Positions 35,647-45,526 are shown, counted from the first letter of the stretch. The stretch: DNA of 64,000 nt from Rhizobium sp. ASV8 (GCF_016429255.1 NZ_JAELUG010000009.1:1-64000); one strand, 5' to 3'. Notes: a model not told the origin generated them from the sequence alone. Program-made: numbers and translations.

Positions 35647-36018
35647 TCAGGCGTCGCCGAGATAGGTTTTGATCGTCTCAATAAATTTTGGCACCGAAAT
35701 CGGCTTGGAAACATAGGCTTCGCATCCGCCCTGGCGAATGCGCTCTTCGTCGCCCTTCATGGCAAAGGCCGTGACGGCGATCACGGGGATGACGTGAAGA
35801 TCATCGTCTTCCTTCAGCCATTTCGTAACTTCCAGCCCGGAAACCTCCGGAAGCTGAATATCCATGAGGATAAGATCGGGGCGATGCTTGCGTGCGAGAT
35901 CGAGCGCCTCCATACCATTGCGGGTCTGGATCGTCGTATAGCCGGACGCCTCGATCAGATCGCGAAAGAGCTTCATATTCAGCTCATTGTCTTCTACAAT
36001 CATTACCTGCTTAGGCAT
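35647..36018 (-). CDS. divK: Single-domain response regulator DivK
   Basis: A 123-residue stand-alone receiver: [20 protein letters not shown], phospho-acceptor D53 in [13 protein letters not shown], conserved Thr in [14 protein letters not shown] and Lys in AYVSKPIS. It passes the DivJ/PleC signal to the CckA-CtrA cell-cycle circuit in alphaproteobacteria. ATG at 36018; pleD follows 16 bases on. Two GANTC sites lie in the upstream region (36081-36098), of possible relevance to CcrM-linked control, which is inference. Confidence 0.95.
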   Translation of the reverse strand: MPKQVMIVEDNELNMKLFRDLIEASGYTTIQTRNGMEALDLARKHRPDLILMDIQLPEVSGLEVTKWLKEDDDLHVIPVIAVTAFAMKGDEERIRQGGCEAYVSKPISVPKFIETIKTYLGDA

Positions 36019-36149
36019 GGAAAACTGTCCCTGCATCCGGTATTGCATCCATTCTCTCGAAATATAGGGTCGCGAGGAACCGATTCCACAAATACTTGAA
36101 TCGCACATTACCGGGATTTGGTTGAAAAATAGGTAAATCACCCTTCAAA

Positions 36150-36458
36150 ATGCAAAGTAACTTCAAGAGCCCGAAGAAGAATGCGGCGGACCCGCAAGAG
36201 ACAGCCATTGCGGTACTCGGCTGGCTGGCCAACGAGCCCGACATGTTCGGCCGCTTTCTGGCCCTGACGGGCGTTGCGCCCGCACAAGTGCGCGACGCAA
36301 TCAACGAGCCTGCGTTTCTCTCAGGCATGCTCGACTTCCTGATGAACCACGAGCCGACGCTGCTGGCCTTCTGCGAGGCGAGCGGCATTTCGCCCGAAGC
36401 CGTTGCGGCTGCCTCCACGCACTTCTCGCCGCCCGGCCTCGCCTCCGGAGAATATTGA
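36150..36458 (+). CDS. DUF3572 family protein
   Basis: A 102-residue protein of the DUF3572 type: ETAIAVLGWLANEPDMFGRFLALTGVAPAQVRDAINEPAFLSGMLDFLMNHEPTLLAFCEASGISPE, all helical, probably cytoplasmic. The function is unknown. It is a regular neighbour of divK-pleD in rhizobia, divergent from it. The ending (TATTGA) lies 2 bases before the next gene's ATG. Confidence 0.85.
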   Translation: MQSNFKSPKKNAADPQETAIAVLGWLANEPDMFGRFLALTGVAPAQVRDAINEPAFLSGMLDFLMNHEPTLLAFCEASGISPEAVAAASTHFSPPGLASGEY

Positions 36459-36460
36459 CT

Positions 36461-37108
36461 ATGGACGCCCCGCTTGAATTCGACGTATCGCATATCCGGC
36501 TGCACGACCGGCCATTGGTCGTTTGCGATGTCGATGATGTCGTTCTGCATTTCTTTGCGCCTTTCCTGACATTCCTCGATGAAGCGGGTCATGAATTCCT
36601 GCCGCGCTCCTTCCGGCTGACGGGCAACATCGTCTCCAAAGTCAACGGAACGGCACTCGAGGAAAAGGACGTGCATCGGCTCATCGATTCGTTCTTCGAG
36701 GCGCAAGAGCGGTGGCAGACCCCTCTCGATCTCGCCGTCGATACGCTCGGCGACGTTTCTAAGGATGCCGACGTCGTTTTCCTCACCGCCATGCCGCCCC
36801 AGTTCTGGGCTCAGCGGCGGCGCCTGCTCGACCGTCTCGGGCTTGCCCAACCGCTGCTTGCGTCGCTGCAGCCGAAGGGACCGATCGTACGGTCGCTTCA
36901 TGCAAACCGCGCCTTGCCGGTCGCCTTCATCGACGACATGGCGCACAATCTGCATTCGGTCAGCGAGCATGTTCCAGATTGCCTCCTGATCAATCTCAAG
37001 CCGGATTCCATCGTTCACCGCATGGCGCCGGCCGCACCGGCGGGGATCCCCGAGGCAACCGAATGGAGCCACGCTGCGGCCCTGCTTCGGGCTCATATCG
37101 TCAGCTGA
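36461..37108 (+). CDS. HAD-like protein of unknown function
   Basis: A 215-residue protein with HAD-superfamily features: first motif VVCDVDDVVLHFF (DxD), second VVFLTAMPPQFW (Thr), and the acidic motif in VAFIDDMAHNLHSV. The DVDDV form suits a phosphatase or related enzyme. The substrate is unknown. ATG at 36461 has GGAG 10 bases upstream; an earlier in-frame TTG (36455) overlaps the DUF3572 stop. It is cotranscribed with the DUF3572 gene and convergent with the next GNAT. Confidence 0.8.
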   Translation: MDAPLEFDVSHIRLHDRPLVVCDVDDVVLHFFAPFLTFLDEAGHEFLPRSFRLTGNIVSKVNGTALEEKDVHRLIDSFFEAQERWQTPLDLAVDTLGDVSKDADVVFLTAMPPQFWAQRRRLLDRLGLAQPLLASLQPKGPIVRSLHANRALPVAFIDDMAHNLHSVSEHVPDCLLINLKPDSIVHRMAPAAPAGIPEATEWSHAAALLRAHIVS

Positions 37109-37122
37109 AGCCAACACCCGTA

Positions 37123-37701
37123 TCAGAGGACGAGGCGCATCAGCGGACGCCCGTCCTTGCGTTTGGCAACCTCTGAAAACCCGGCGGCCTCGAAGATGCG
37201 CAGCGAACCGACATAGAGGCCGACGGACTTCGACTGTTTGGTGCGTTCGATCGGACAGCCCTCCAATAGGCGCGCGCCGGCAGCCTTGGCAAAATTCACG
37301 GCTTCCGACAGCATCCGATGGCTGTATCCCTTGCCGCGATCTCTGGAATTCATGAAAAAACAGCTCACGGCCCAGATGGAGCTATCTTCGGCATCGGCCG
37401 GATCGAGCGGGCTCGATACCGTTTTCTGGGAGTTCCATTGCGGCAGTTCGGCGCGTGGGCCCACCTGCACCCAGGCAACAGGACGCTCATCGAGATAGCC
37501 GAGAAGGCCGGGAGGCGGTCCCGCGGCAATGCGCTCCTGCATAAACTGCTTCTTCGCATCGCCGTCCATCGTCTTGCGTTGCGATGTCGGAATACGGAAG
37601 TGCGTACACCAGCAGCCGTAGCACGCGCCACTCGGGCCGAAGAGCGTCTCGAAATCGTCCCAGCGATCCCTTGTCAAAGGCCGCACATTTAAGTTCTCCA
37701 C
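37123..37701 (-). CDS. GNAT family N-acetyltransferase with Cys-rich N-terminus
   Basis: A 192-residue GNAT-type protein. The N-terminal segment has [11 protein letters not shown], a cysteine-rich motif seen in a subset of GNATs near residue 30. The acetyl-CoA loop is [24 protein letters not shown]; motif B is [15 protein letters not shown]. The start is taken as GTG at 37701, with GGAGG 5 bases upstream. It is divergent from dinB; the LexA box at 37763-37777 lies 62 bases before its start and could affect both genes. Confidence 0.82.
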   Translation of the reverse strand: MENLNVRPLTRDRWDDFETLFGPSGACYGCWCTHFRIPTSQRKTMDGDAKKQFMQERIAAGPPPGLLGYLDERPVAWVQVGPRAELPQWNSQKTVSSPLDPADAEDSSIWAVSCFFMNSRDRGKGYSHRMLSEAVNFAKAAGARLLEGCPIERTKQSKSVGLYVGSLRIFEAAGFSEVAKRKDGRPLMRLVL

Positions 37702-37727
37702 ACCTGCCTCCTCCCATATTTTCCCGC

Positions 37728-37777
37728 TTGAGACTCGCAAAGTTAGACCATAAAGTGGCGATGTTCAATTTTTGTTC
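37728..37777 (+). promoter_or_regulatory. dinB promoter with LexA (SOS) box
   Basis: Promoter TTGAGA (37728-37733), 17-base spacer, TAAAGT (37751-37756), then the alphaproteobacterial LexA box GTTC-aattttt-GTTC (37763-37777) at the expected transcription start. The box ends 7 bases before the dinB ATG at 37785. Confidence 0.8.
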
Positions 37778-37784
37778 TCACTAC

Positions 37785-39074
37785 ATGACCAGTGTGCCCG
37801 ACAAGATTTCCGGTTTCTGTCGCGATTGCTTGAGCGAGCAATCGGCCGTGCGGACGCGTTGTCGAGCCTGCGGCAGCCCCCGCCTTGTCTACCATCGCGA
37901 GCTCCATGCACTGACGCTGGCGCATATCGATTGTGACGCGTTTTACGCCTCGATAGAAAAACGGGACAATCCGGAACTGGCGGACAAGCCGGTTATCGTC
38001 GGCGGCGGCAAACGCGGCGTCGTCTCCACCGCCTGCTATATCGCCCGCATTCATGGCGTGCGGTCGGCCATGCCGATGTTCAAGGCCCTGGAGGCCTGTC
38101 CTCAAGCGGTTGTCATCAGGCCGAACATGGAGAAATATGTCCGCATCGGTCGGGAAATCCGAGGCATGATGCAGGATCTGACGCCCCTCGTGCAGCCGCT
38201 TTCGATCGACGAAGCCTTTCTTGAGCTAGACGGCACCCAGCGGCTCCACCACGATCCTCCGGCTCGCACCCTTGCGAAATTCGCAAAGCGTGTGGAACAG
38301 GAGATCGGCATCACCATTTCCGTCGGTCTTTCCTACTGCAAGTTCCTCGCCAAAGTGGCTTCCGATCTGCAGAAGCCGCGCGGTTTCTCGGTCATCGGCC
38401 GGGAAGAAGCGCTCTCCTTTCTCGAGCCACGGTCGGTCACCACGATATGGGGGGTCGGCAAGGCCTTTGCCGCAACGCTTGAAAGCGACGGCATTCGCAC
38501 CATCGGCCAGCTTCAGGGCATGGAGGAAGGCGACCTCATGCGTCGCTATGGCGTCATCGGGCAGCGGCTTTTCCGCCTCTCGCGCGGCATCGACGACCGT
38601 ACTGTTCATCCGAACGAGGCGGCCAAGAGCGTAACGTCAGAAACGACTTTTTTCGAAGACATTTCAAAGTATGACGATCTCGTGCCCATCCTGCGCGATC
38701 TCGCGGAGAAGGTCTCGCGCCGACTGAAGCGCAGCGGCATTGCCGGCCAGACGGTAGTGCTGAAATTGAAGACCGCCGACTTCAAGATCCGAACGCGCAA
38801 TCGCCGGCTCGAAGATCCGACGCAGCTGGCAGACCGAATCTTCCGCACCGGCCTGCGGCTGCTGGAGCCTGAAACCGACGGCACGAAGTTCCGTCTGATC
38901 GGCATTGGGGTCTCCGATCTGGGCGATGCCGCACGCGCCGATCCGCCGGATTTGATCGACGAACACGCCACCCGGCGTGCGGCGGCCGAAGCAGCCATGG
39001 ATAAGCTTCGAGAAAAATTCGGAAACAAGACGGTTGAGACCGGCTACACATTCAGCGATAAACGCCAAAAATAA
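37785..39074 (+). CDS. dinB: DNA polymerase IV with N-terminal zinc-finger-like motif
   Basis: A 429-residue Y-family translesion polymerase. Palm motifs: [19 protein letters not shown] (first catalytic Asp), [29 protein letters not shown] (Asp-Glu), and [21 protein letters not shown]; the little-finger domain follows. The C-terminus has no obvious beta-clamp motif by eye. The N-terminus has a CxxC-x10-CxxC motif (FCRDC, RCRAC), which is a known rhizobial variant. The start at 37785 is preferred over the in-frame ATG at 37761 because the LexA box lies between them. It is divergent from a GNAT. Confidence 0.92.
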   Translation: MTSVPDKISGFCRDCLSEQSAVRTRCRACGSPRLVYHRELHALTLAHIDCDAFYASIEKRDNPELADKPVIVGGGKRGVVSTACYIARIHGVRSAMPMFKALEACPQAVVIRPNMEKYVRIGREIRGMMQDLTPLVQPLSIDEAFLELDGTQRLHHDPPARTLAKFAKRVEQEIGITISVGLSYCKFLAKVASDLQKPRGFSVIGREEALSFLEPRSVTTIWGVGKAFAATLESDGIRTIGQLQGMEEGDLMRRYGVIGQRLFRLSRGIDDRTVHPNEAAKSVTSETTFFEDISKYDDLVPILRDLAEKVSRRLKRSGIAGQTVVLKLKTADFKIRTRNRRLEDPTQLADRIFRTGLRLLEPETDGTKFRLIGIGVSDLGDAARADPPDLIDEHATRRAAAEAAMDKLREKFGNKTVETGYTFSDKRQK

Positions 39075-39264
39075 CAATGGCTTAATTTTAACTCACCGAT
39101 CAGAGACATTTGGTCCCGCCAAAAATCGTCGCGTGACGCGCGCGATTCTTTAGCTCGAAAAGCTCGGATTCAAACTTTCTTGGTAAATTTCTATTAGGAC
39201 TCAAATTCTGTAACTTCCGAACGGCGCGGATTCGCCGTCGATTGTGTTTTGCGTACGGGTTCCT

Positions 39265-40305
39265 ATGCGTCTATCGGCTGTATCGACCATTCTTCTTGCC
39301 TGCCTGACGATATCAGGCTGTGCCGCTCGAGGTGAGCGCGAAGCCGCGCGAGCCACTCCTCCTTCGAATGAATTGACCAGCTCCATCGCTAAGACCGGCC
39401 GGCCGGTGCCGTCGGTCGAGATCGGCGAAACGGTTTCGCGCGTCGAACGCCAACAGGCGCTCGCGGTGGCGATGCCGACCAATCTGCGTCCGGAGGGGCT
39501 CATGCCCTCCGACCAGAGCGACGCCGACGCTCCCGTGCCGCTGCAGCGGCCGCTGGCCATGCTCTCACCGTCCAACCCGGTGCCCCGCTCCTTGCGGCAG
39601 CAGCCGATGCAGATCTACAGCCATCGCTTCCGCGATGCCAAACCGATCAACTTCGGCACCTCCACTTCACCGCGGAAACTGGCCGTTCATGGCGTCGACG
39701 TTTCACGCTGGCAGGGTGATATCGATTGGAACACGCTGCGAACCCAGGGCGCCAACTTCGTCTACATCAAAGCGACCGACGGCGGCGACCATCTGGACCC
39801 GATGTTCAAGAAGAACTGGCGGGCCGCCCAGCAGGCCGGCCTGAAGCACGGCGCCTATCACTTCTTCTACTGGTGCCGGACCGCCGGAGAGCAGGCCGAC
39901 TGGTTCATTCGCAATGTTCCGCGTGAAGCCGGTGCCCTGCCGCCCGTCATCGACGTCGAATGGAATGGCGAGTCGAGCTGCAAGCGCCGCCCCTCGCGCG
40001 AGCAAGTGCTGGCCAAGATGCAGGTGTTCATGGACAAGCTGGAAAAGCATTATGGCCAGCGTCCGATCGTCTACACCGCGCCGGATTTCTATCGCGACAA
40101 TCTCACTGGCGAGCTGCTCAACTACCCATTCTGGCTGCGCGCTGTCGCGCAGCATCCGTCCAAGGTCTATCCCGGCCGCAAGTGGGTGTTCTGGCAGTAT
40201 TCCGGCTCCGGCGTCTCCCATGGCGTCGACGGCAGGATCGATCTCAATGCCTTCCACGGCAGCGAGCAGGACTGGCATAATTGGGTAGCATCCAGCGTCC
40301 ATTGA
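39265..40305 (+). CDS. GH25 family lysozyme lipoprotein
   Basis: A 346-residue lipoprotein: MRLSAVSTILLACLTISGCA gives a lipobox LTISGC. A disordered, Pro-rich linker (about 25-130) is followed by a GH25 muramidase domain. The catalytic region is visible: GVDVSRWQGDIDW, the acidic pair in PPVIDVEWNG (DxE), and the ending with WQYSGSGVSHGVDGRIDLNAFHG. It would cleave peptidoglycan in the periplasm or at the cell surface. The gene is followed by an L,D-transpeptidase, another cell-wall enzyme. Confidence 0.93.
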   Translation: MRLSAVSTILLACLTISGCAARGEREAARATPPSNELTSSIAKTGRPVPSVEIGETVSRVERQQALAVAMPTNLRPEGLMPSDQSDADAPVPLQRPLAMLSPSNPVPRSLRQQPMQIYSHRFRDAKPINFGTSTSPRKLAVHGVDVSRWQGDIDWNTLRTQGANFVYIKATDGGDHLDPMFKKNWRAAQQAGLKHGAYHFFYWCRTAGEQADWFIRNVPREAGALPPVIDVEWNGESSCKRRPSREQVLAKMQVFMDKLEKHYGQRPIVYTAPDFYRDNLTGELLNYPFWLRAVAQHPSKVYPGRKWVFWQYSGSGVSHGVDGRIDLNAFHGSEQDWHNWVASSVH

Positions 40306-40399
40306 TCTCCGGATCTTCCTTGATGAATGAGCGCCGAGGCAGGGTTGCCAACCTTGCTTCGGCGTTGTCGTATCCGGCTCATCGATAGGTAAACCTCAA

Positions 40400-40422
40400 G
40401 CTTTGGCCCGAAGAGCCAAAGC
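40400..40422 (+). terminator. Hairpin upstream of the L,D-transpeptidase gene
   Basis: GCTTTGGC-ccgaaga-GCCAAAGC followed by ACTTCTTTTC. It may terminate the GH25 lysozyme transcript, which ends at 40305; a second, imperfect hairpin (about 40328-40360, CGCCGA/TCGGCG) lies closer to it. Confidence 0.5.
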
Positions 40423-40499
40423 ACTTCTTTTCAGAAAGTCTTCCTTAAACTTCGAAGTCTAACCTTGGTCATTACGAGTATTGCGTTTTGGTTGTGTCT

Positions 40500-41771
40500 A
40501 TGAAGCCATTTTTCTTGATTGGGCTTGCGCTGCTTTCAGCCACCGCCCTCTCGCAGCCGAGTTTTGCTGCGTCGGATGCCCGCACCCTGCAGATCGTCGT
40601 CTCCAAGGACAGGCAATCGCTTGCCGTCTATGACGGCGACCAGGTGGTGGCGACATCGAAGGTCTCGACGGGCAAGCGCGGTCATACGACCCCAAGCGGG
40701 ATCTTCTCCATTCTGGAAAAAAAGGTCTATCACGAGTCAAACCTCTATTCCGCTTCCCCTATGCCGTTCATGCAAAGGCTCACCTGGTCCGGGATTGCGC
40801 TGCACGAATCCAATTCGGTCCCGAACTATCCGGCCTCACACGGCTGCGTGCGTATGCCGAAAGCCTTTGCAAAGACGCTCTACCAGATGACCGAGCGCGG
40901 CGTGCATGTTGTCATTGCCGACCAGCCGCTGGTGCCGCAGCCGTTCGAGAATTCGATGCTCTTCCAGCCGCAGGCCGCGCCGCCGCCGGCGTTGTTTTCA
41001 GAGATCGAGTTGCGCCCCACGACAGCAAGCTTCATGCCGCAGGCTCAATCGCTGCAGGTGGCGACAAACGATGTCACTTCGATCAAGATCCCACCAGCGA
41101 AGGCAATCGTCGCCCCGCCTGCCGACCTTGCTCCGCTTAGCATCCTGATCACTCGGCGTGGCCTGCGAGAGAATGTCCGAGACCTGCAGGAGTTGCTGAA
41201 CGACATGGGCTTCATAACCGGCACGCCGGACGGCATGCTCGGGCCTTCCACAGTGCAGGCCATCGAGGACTTCCGGAAGGCGCACGATATCAAGGCGACG
41301 GGCGGCCTCGTCAGTCCTGCGCTGATGAAGGCGGTCTATGCCGCGGCCGGCAAGGGCGAGCCGCCGAATGGCGCGATCATGGTCCGCCAGAACTTCAAGC
41401 CTCTCTTCGAGGGGCCGGCCATCATTGCCGAGCCGCAAGAGGCACTCGGCGTGCATTTCTTCACCGCCAATGCGATCGACCGCATCAACGGCAAGGCCGA
41501 CTGGTTCGGTATGACGCTGGAAGAGGATTTGAGCAACAAGGCAAAGAAGCGGTACGGCATCACCAGCGAGGAGCAATCACAATCGCTCGATGCCGCCGGA
41601 CAGGCGCTTGGCCGCATCACCATTCCCGACGATGTTCGCCACCGCATCGAAGATCTACTGACATCAGGCTCGTCGCTAACGATCTCGGACACTGGCGTCG
41701 GCCCTGAAACCGGCAACGAAACCGATTTCATCACCATCACCAATAGCGGCGCACTCGGCAAGAAGGGCTAA
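40500..41771 (+). CDS. L,D-transpeptidase with peptidoglycan-binding domain
   Basis: A 423-residue exported protein: signal peptide (MKPFFLIGLALLSATALSQPSFA), then a YkuD L,D-transpeptidase domain (about 30-150) with the catalytic motif HGCVRMPKAFAK and the paired His in GIALHESNSVPNYPASHG. A PG_binding_1 domain (about 220-290) reads RRGLRENVRDLQELLNDMGFITGTPDGMLGPSTVQAIEDF. It makes 3-3 crosslinks or anchors proteins in the wall, important in Rhizobiales with their high LDT crosslinking. ATG at 40500. Convergent with dnaE. Confidence 0.92.
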   Translation: MKPFFLIGLALLSATALSQPSFAASDARTLQIVVSKDRQSLAVYDGDQVVATSKVSTGKRGHTTPSGIFSILEKKVYHESNLYSASPMPFMQRLTWSGIALHESNSVPNYPASHGCVRMPKAFAKTLYQMTERGVHVVIADQPLVPQPFENSMLFQPQAAPPPALFSEIELRPTTASFMPQAQSLQVATNDVTSIKIPPAKAIVAPPADLAPLSILITRRGLRENVRDLQELLNDMGFITGTPDGMLGPSTVQAIEDFRKAHDIKATGGLVSPALMKAVYAAAGKGEPPNGAIMVRQNFKPLFEGPAIIAEPQEALGVHFFTANAIDRINGKADWFGMTLEEDLSNKAKKRYGITSEEQSQSLDAAGQALGRITIPDDVRHRIEDLLTSGSSLTISDTGVGPETGNETDFITITNSGALGKKG

Positions 41772-41792
41772 AGCCCTTCCGGCAGAGCCACT

Positions 41793-44700
41793 CTAGACAA
41801 GCTCGACATCGATGACACCCGGTGCCGTGCGCAATGCGGCCGCGATTTCCGGCGTGATGCGGTACTTCTCCGGAAGCGCCACCTCGACCTCACGCGAACC
41901 TTCCTCCTTGATAACGATGAAGGAGACCAGGCCATCGCCCTTGGCGTTCAGATGCGCAGCGACCGCCTTAAGCGGCCCTGCATCGCGGATGTAGACGCGC
42001 AGCGCCTTCTGCATCTGCAGCGATTTCTCCTCCAAGGACTGTGCCGTCTGCAGACGCAGGCTGATGCCTTCCGGCCGCTCGTCCGCCTGAGCGGTGATCA
42101 CGAAGGATTTGCCGACTTCCAGGACGTCGCGATACTGATTGAGCACTTCGGAGAAGAGCACGGCTTCGAACTGGCCGGAAGCGTCCGAGAAGACAAAGAT
42201 GCCCATCTTGTTGCCGGTGCGGGTCTTGCGCTCCTGCTTGGAGATCACCGTACCGGCCAAGCGGCCGTTGCCCGCGCCCCGCTTCACCGCCGCCGAGAAA
42301 TCGGCAAAGGGCTGCACGCGCATCTTGTCGAGCACGCTCTTGTATGTGTCGAGCGGATGGGCGGTCAGATAAAAGCCGAGCACCTGGAATTCGCGCAGCA
42401 GGCGCTCCGAGGCGAGCCATGGGGTATAGGGAGGGAACGAGATCTTCTCAGGCCCGGAGGCAGCGCTTCCGAACATATCGTGCTGGCCGCTGCGCTTGTT
42501 TTCCTGCGCCACCTGCGCATAGCCCATGATGCGATCCAAGCCGGCGATCAGCTGGGCGCGGTCGATCTCGAAGCAATCGAAGGCGCCGGCGCAGATCAGG
42601 CTTTCCAGAACGCGGCGATTGATCTGCTTTGGATCGATGCGCAGGCAGAAATCCTCGATGCCCGCAAACGGCTGATCGCCCCGCACTTCGACGATGTGTT
42701 CGACCGCGGATTCGCCGACACCCTTGATGGCGGCCAGCGCGTAATAAATGCGGTTTTCACCGGTCTGGAAATGACGGAACGACGTCTGGACCGATGGTGC
42801 GATGACCTCGATTCCGAGGCGCTTGGCATCCTGACGGAAATCGTTGACCTTTTCGGTGTTCGCCATATCGAGCGTCATCGACGCTGCCAGGAACTCCACC
42901 GGGAAATGCGCCTTCATATAGGCGGTCTGGTAGGAGACGATGGCGTAGGCCGCCGCGTGCGACTTGTTGAAGCCGTAGTTGGCGAACTTGGCGAGCAGAT
43001 CGAAGATAACGTCCGACTGCCCCTTAGACACACCGTTCTTGACGGCGCCATCGACGAAACGCTCGCGCTGCTGGTCCATCTCCGCCTTGATCTTCTTACC
43101 CATGGCGCGGCGCAGAAGGTCGGCTTCGCCGAGCGAATAACCCGAGAGAACCTGGGCGACCTGCATCACCTGTTCCTGGTAGACGATAACGCCCTGCGTC
43201 TCTTTCAGCAGGTAATCGATCTTCGGGTGGATCGATTCGATCTCCTCCTCGCCATGCTTGCGGGCATTATAGACCGGGATGTTTTCCATCGGACCGGGAC
43301 GATAGAGCGCCACGAGCGCGATGATGTCCTCGATGCAGTCGGGGCGCATACCGATGAGTGCCTTGCGCATGCCGGCACTTTCCACCTGGAACACGCCGAC
43401 CGTTTCGCCGCGCGAAAGCATCTCATAACTCGGCGTGTCGTCGAGCGGGATGCTAGCGAGATCGATCGAGATGCCACGCTTGGCGACGAAATCGACGGCC
43501 GTTTTCAACACCGTCAGCGTCTTCAGGCCGAGGAAGTCGAACTTCACGAGGCCGGCCTGCTCCACCCATTTCATGTTGAATTGGGTGACCGGCATGTCGG
43601 AGCGCGGATCGCGATACATCGGCACCAGCTTCGACAGCGGACGATCGCCGATAACGATACCGGCCGCGTGCGTCGAGGCGTGGCGGTAGAGACCCTCGAT
43701 CTTCTGAGCGATATCGAGAAGGCGGGCGACAACCGGCTCCTTGTCCGCCTCCTCCTGCAGACGCGGCTCCTCCTCGATCGCCTTGCTGAGCGGCGTAGGA
43801 TTGGCGGGATTGTTCGGCACCAGCTTGCAGATCTTGTCGACCTGGCCGTAGGGCATTTCCAGCACGCGGCCAACGTCGCGAAGAGCGGCGCGCGCCTGAA
43901 GCGAACCGAAAGTGATGATCTGAGCCACCTGCTCGCGGCCATATTTGGCCTGCACGTATCGGATCACCTCTTCGCGGCGATCCTGACAGAAGTCGATGTC
44001 GAAGTCCGGCATCGAGACGCGTTCCGGATTGAGGAAGCGCTCGAACAGCAGCGAGAAACGCAGAGGATCGACATCGGTGATCGTCAAAGCATAGGCGACC
44101 AGCGAGCCCGCACCCGAGCCGCGGCCCGGGCCGACCGGAATATCGTGCCGCTTGGCCCACTTGATGAAGTCGGCAACGATCAGGAAGTAGCCGGGGAATT
44201 TCATGCGCTCGATGACGCTGAGTTCGAACTCCAGCCGGTCGCGATATTCCTTTTCCTCGTAACCAGGCGCCATGCCGAGCGAGGCCAGGCGTTGGTCCAG
44301 ACCTTCAACCGCCTGAGCACGCAGTTCCGCCGACTCGGCGCGTTCCGCCTCTTCGGCATCATCCGTCGCGCCGGTGAAGCGCGGCAGGATCGGCTTACGG
44401 GTCTTCAGAACGAAGGAGCAGCGCCGGGCGATCTCGACAGAGTTTTCCAGCGCTTCGGGTAGGTTGGCGAAGAGCTTGGCCATGTCGGCCCGGCTCTTGA
44501 GGTAATGATCGGGCGTCAGGCGGAAACGCGTGTCGTCGGAGACGATGGCGTTATGGGCGACCGCCATCAGCGCATCATGTGCATCATAGTCGTCACGCGT
44601 CGGGAAAAAGGCTTCGTTGGTGGCGACCAGCGGAAGCTCATGCTCATAAGCCAGGTTAAGCATCTTGTGTTCGTGGCGGCGGTCATAGGTGCCATGACGC

Positions 44701-45290
44701 TGCAATTCGACATAGAGCCTGTCGCCGAACAGTCGCTTGAGCGTCAGAAGCCTGGAGAGCGCTTGCGGGGCATGCCCGTCTTTCAAAGCCATATCGACCG
44801 GTCCGCCCAGGGAGCCGGTAAGAGCGATCATGCCCTCTGTGCCGATCTCTTCCAGCCAGGACGTCGTGACGTGAACGGCACTATTGCCTTCTCCGCCAAG
44901 GTAGGCGCGGCTGACGAGATCGACGAGGCGTTCATAACCCTGTTCGGTTGCAGCGAGCAGGACGATGGAAGGAAGCTTGGCAAGAGCCTGCTGCGGCCCA
45001 CGCTTCTCGCCCTCGCCGCCATCTTCCATGTCGATCGACACCTGGCAGCCGATGATCGGCTGCAAACCCTCGTCCATCGCCTTCTGCGAGAATTCCAGGG
45101 CGACAAACAGATTGTTGGTATCGGTAATGGCGATCGCGGGCTGCTTGTCGGCGGCCGCCTTTGCCAACACCTTCTTGAGCGGCAGGGCGCCTTCCAGCAA
45201 AGAATAGGCCGAATGAACACGAAGGTGGACGAATTCCGGCAGGCCATCGATCGGCGCAACCTCTACACCGCTGCTACCCGTATCCGCCAT
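41793..45290 (-). CDS. dnaE: DNA polymerase III alpha subunit
   Basis: A 1165-residue replicative polymerase. An N-terminal PHP domain (FVHLRVHSAYSLLEGALPL, then IAITDTNNLFVALEF), the palm with the catalytic acids in PDFDIDFCQDRREEV, GPGRGSGAGSLVAYALTITDVDP, the helix-hairpin-helix region FANYGFNKSHAAAYA, and a C-terminal OB domain (GRLAGTVISKQERKTRTGNKM). The length fits the essential DnaE1, not DnaE2. It is a monocistronic gene; the divergent region 45291-45644 has a LexA box, but it is aligned with a small gene rather than with dnaE. Confidence 0.97.
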   Translation of the reverse strand: MADTGSSGVEVAPIDGLPEFVHLRVHSAYSLLEGALPLKKVLAKAAADKQPAIAITDTNNLFVALEFSQKAMDEGLQPIIGCQVSIDMEDGGEGEKRGPQQALAKLPSIVLLAATEQGYERLVDLVSRAYLGGEGNSAVHVTTSWLEEIGTEGMIALTGSLGGPVDMALKDGHAPQALSRLLTLKRLFGDRLYVELQRHGTYDRRHEHKMLNLAYEHELPLVATNEAFFPTRDDYDAHDALMAVAHNAIVSDDTRFRLTPDHYLKSRADMAKLFANLPEALENSVEIARRCSFVLKTRKPILPRFTGATDDAEEAERAESAELRAQAVEGLDQRLASLGMAPGYEEKEYRDRLEFELSVIERMKFPGYFLIVADFIKWAKRHDIPVGPGRGSGAGSLVAYALTITDVDPLRFSLLFERFLNPERVSMPDFDIDFCQDRREEVIRYVQAKYGREQVAQIITFGSLQARAALRDVGRVLEMPYGQVDKICKLVPNNPANPTPLSKAIEEEPRLQEEADKEPVVARLLDIAQKIEGLYRHASTHAAGIVIGDRPLSKLVPMYRDPRSDMPVTQFNMKWVEQAGLVKFDFLGLKTLTVLKTAVDFVAKRGISIDLASIPLDDTPSYEMLSRGETVGVFQVESAGMRKALIGMRPDCIEDIIALVALYRPGPMENIPVYNARKHGEEEIESIHPKIDYLLKETQGVIVYQEQVMQVAQVLSGYSLGEADLLRRAMGKKIKAEMDQQRERFVDGAVKNGVSKGQSDVIFDLLAKFANYGFNKSHAAAYAIVSYQTAYMKAHFPVEFLAASMTLDMANTEKVNDFRQDAKRLGIEVIAPSVQTSFRHFQTGENRIYYALAAIKGVGESAVEHIVEVRGDQPFAGIEDFCLRIDPKQINRRVLESLICAGAFDCFEIDRAQLIAGLDRIMGYAQVAQENKRSGQHDMFGSAASGPEKISFPPYTPWLASERLLREFQVLGFYLTAHPLDTYKSVLDKMRVQPFADFSAAVKRGAGNGRLAGTVISKQERKTRTGNKMGIFVFSDASGQFEAVLFSEVLNQYRDVLEVGKSFVITAQADERPEGISLRLQTAQSLEEKSLQMQKALRVYIRDAGPLKAVAAHLNAKGDGLVSFIVIKEEGSREVEVALPEKYRITPEIAAALRTAPGVIDVELV

Positions 45291-45406
45291 TTCGTACCCT
45301 TCCGCATGCTAAGATGAATCGGCGGTATTTTCGACATTGCGGAAGACAAAGTCCAGAAGTTGCTCCCGCTAAATACGGAAGCAGCATGTGCATACAGAGA
45401 TAAAAC

Positions 45407-45493
45407 TCACATCGCCATCATGATGAGAGAAAAGCTGGCAACGAACATCACGATGGAGGTGAATGCTGCAACGTCTCGAATGATATCGGTCAT
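45407..45493 (-). CDS. 28-residue SOS-controlled membrane peptide (SidA-like in layout)
   Basis: A 28-codon ORF, ATG at 45491-45493 and TGA at 45407-45409. AAGGAG lies 7 bases upstream of the ATG, among the strongest ribosome binding sites in the window. The peptide starts MTDIIRDVAAF and its remaining 17 residues (TSIVMFVASF..., ending MMAM) form one hydrophobic membrane span. The promoter contains a LexA box in its spacer. In Caulobacter, SidA is a 29-residue SOS-induced inner-membrane inhibitor of FtsW/FtsN-dependent division; this one shares size, topology and regulation, but I cannot show sequence homology. Confidence 0.75.
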   Translation of the reverse strand: MTDIIRDVAAFTSIVMFVASFSLIMMAM

Positions 45494-45526
45494 TTACGCG
45501 CTCCTTACTCGTTATGTTTCTTATTT

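Noticed and set aside
41763-41780. GAAGGGCT-aa-AGCCCTTC palindrome at the convergent ends of the L,D-transpeptidase and dnaE genes
   Set aside because: The 2-base loop is too tight for a good hairpin and no T-run follows; not listed as a terminator.
41952-44462. Very long open frame on the plus strand, about 836 codons
   Set aside because: It lies fully antisense to dnaE, has the Arg/His/Asp-rich composition of an antisense frame in high-GC DNA, and has no recognisable domain.
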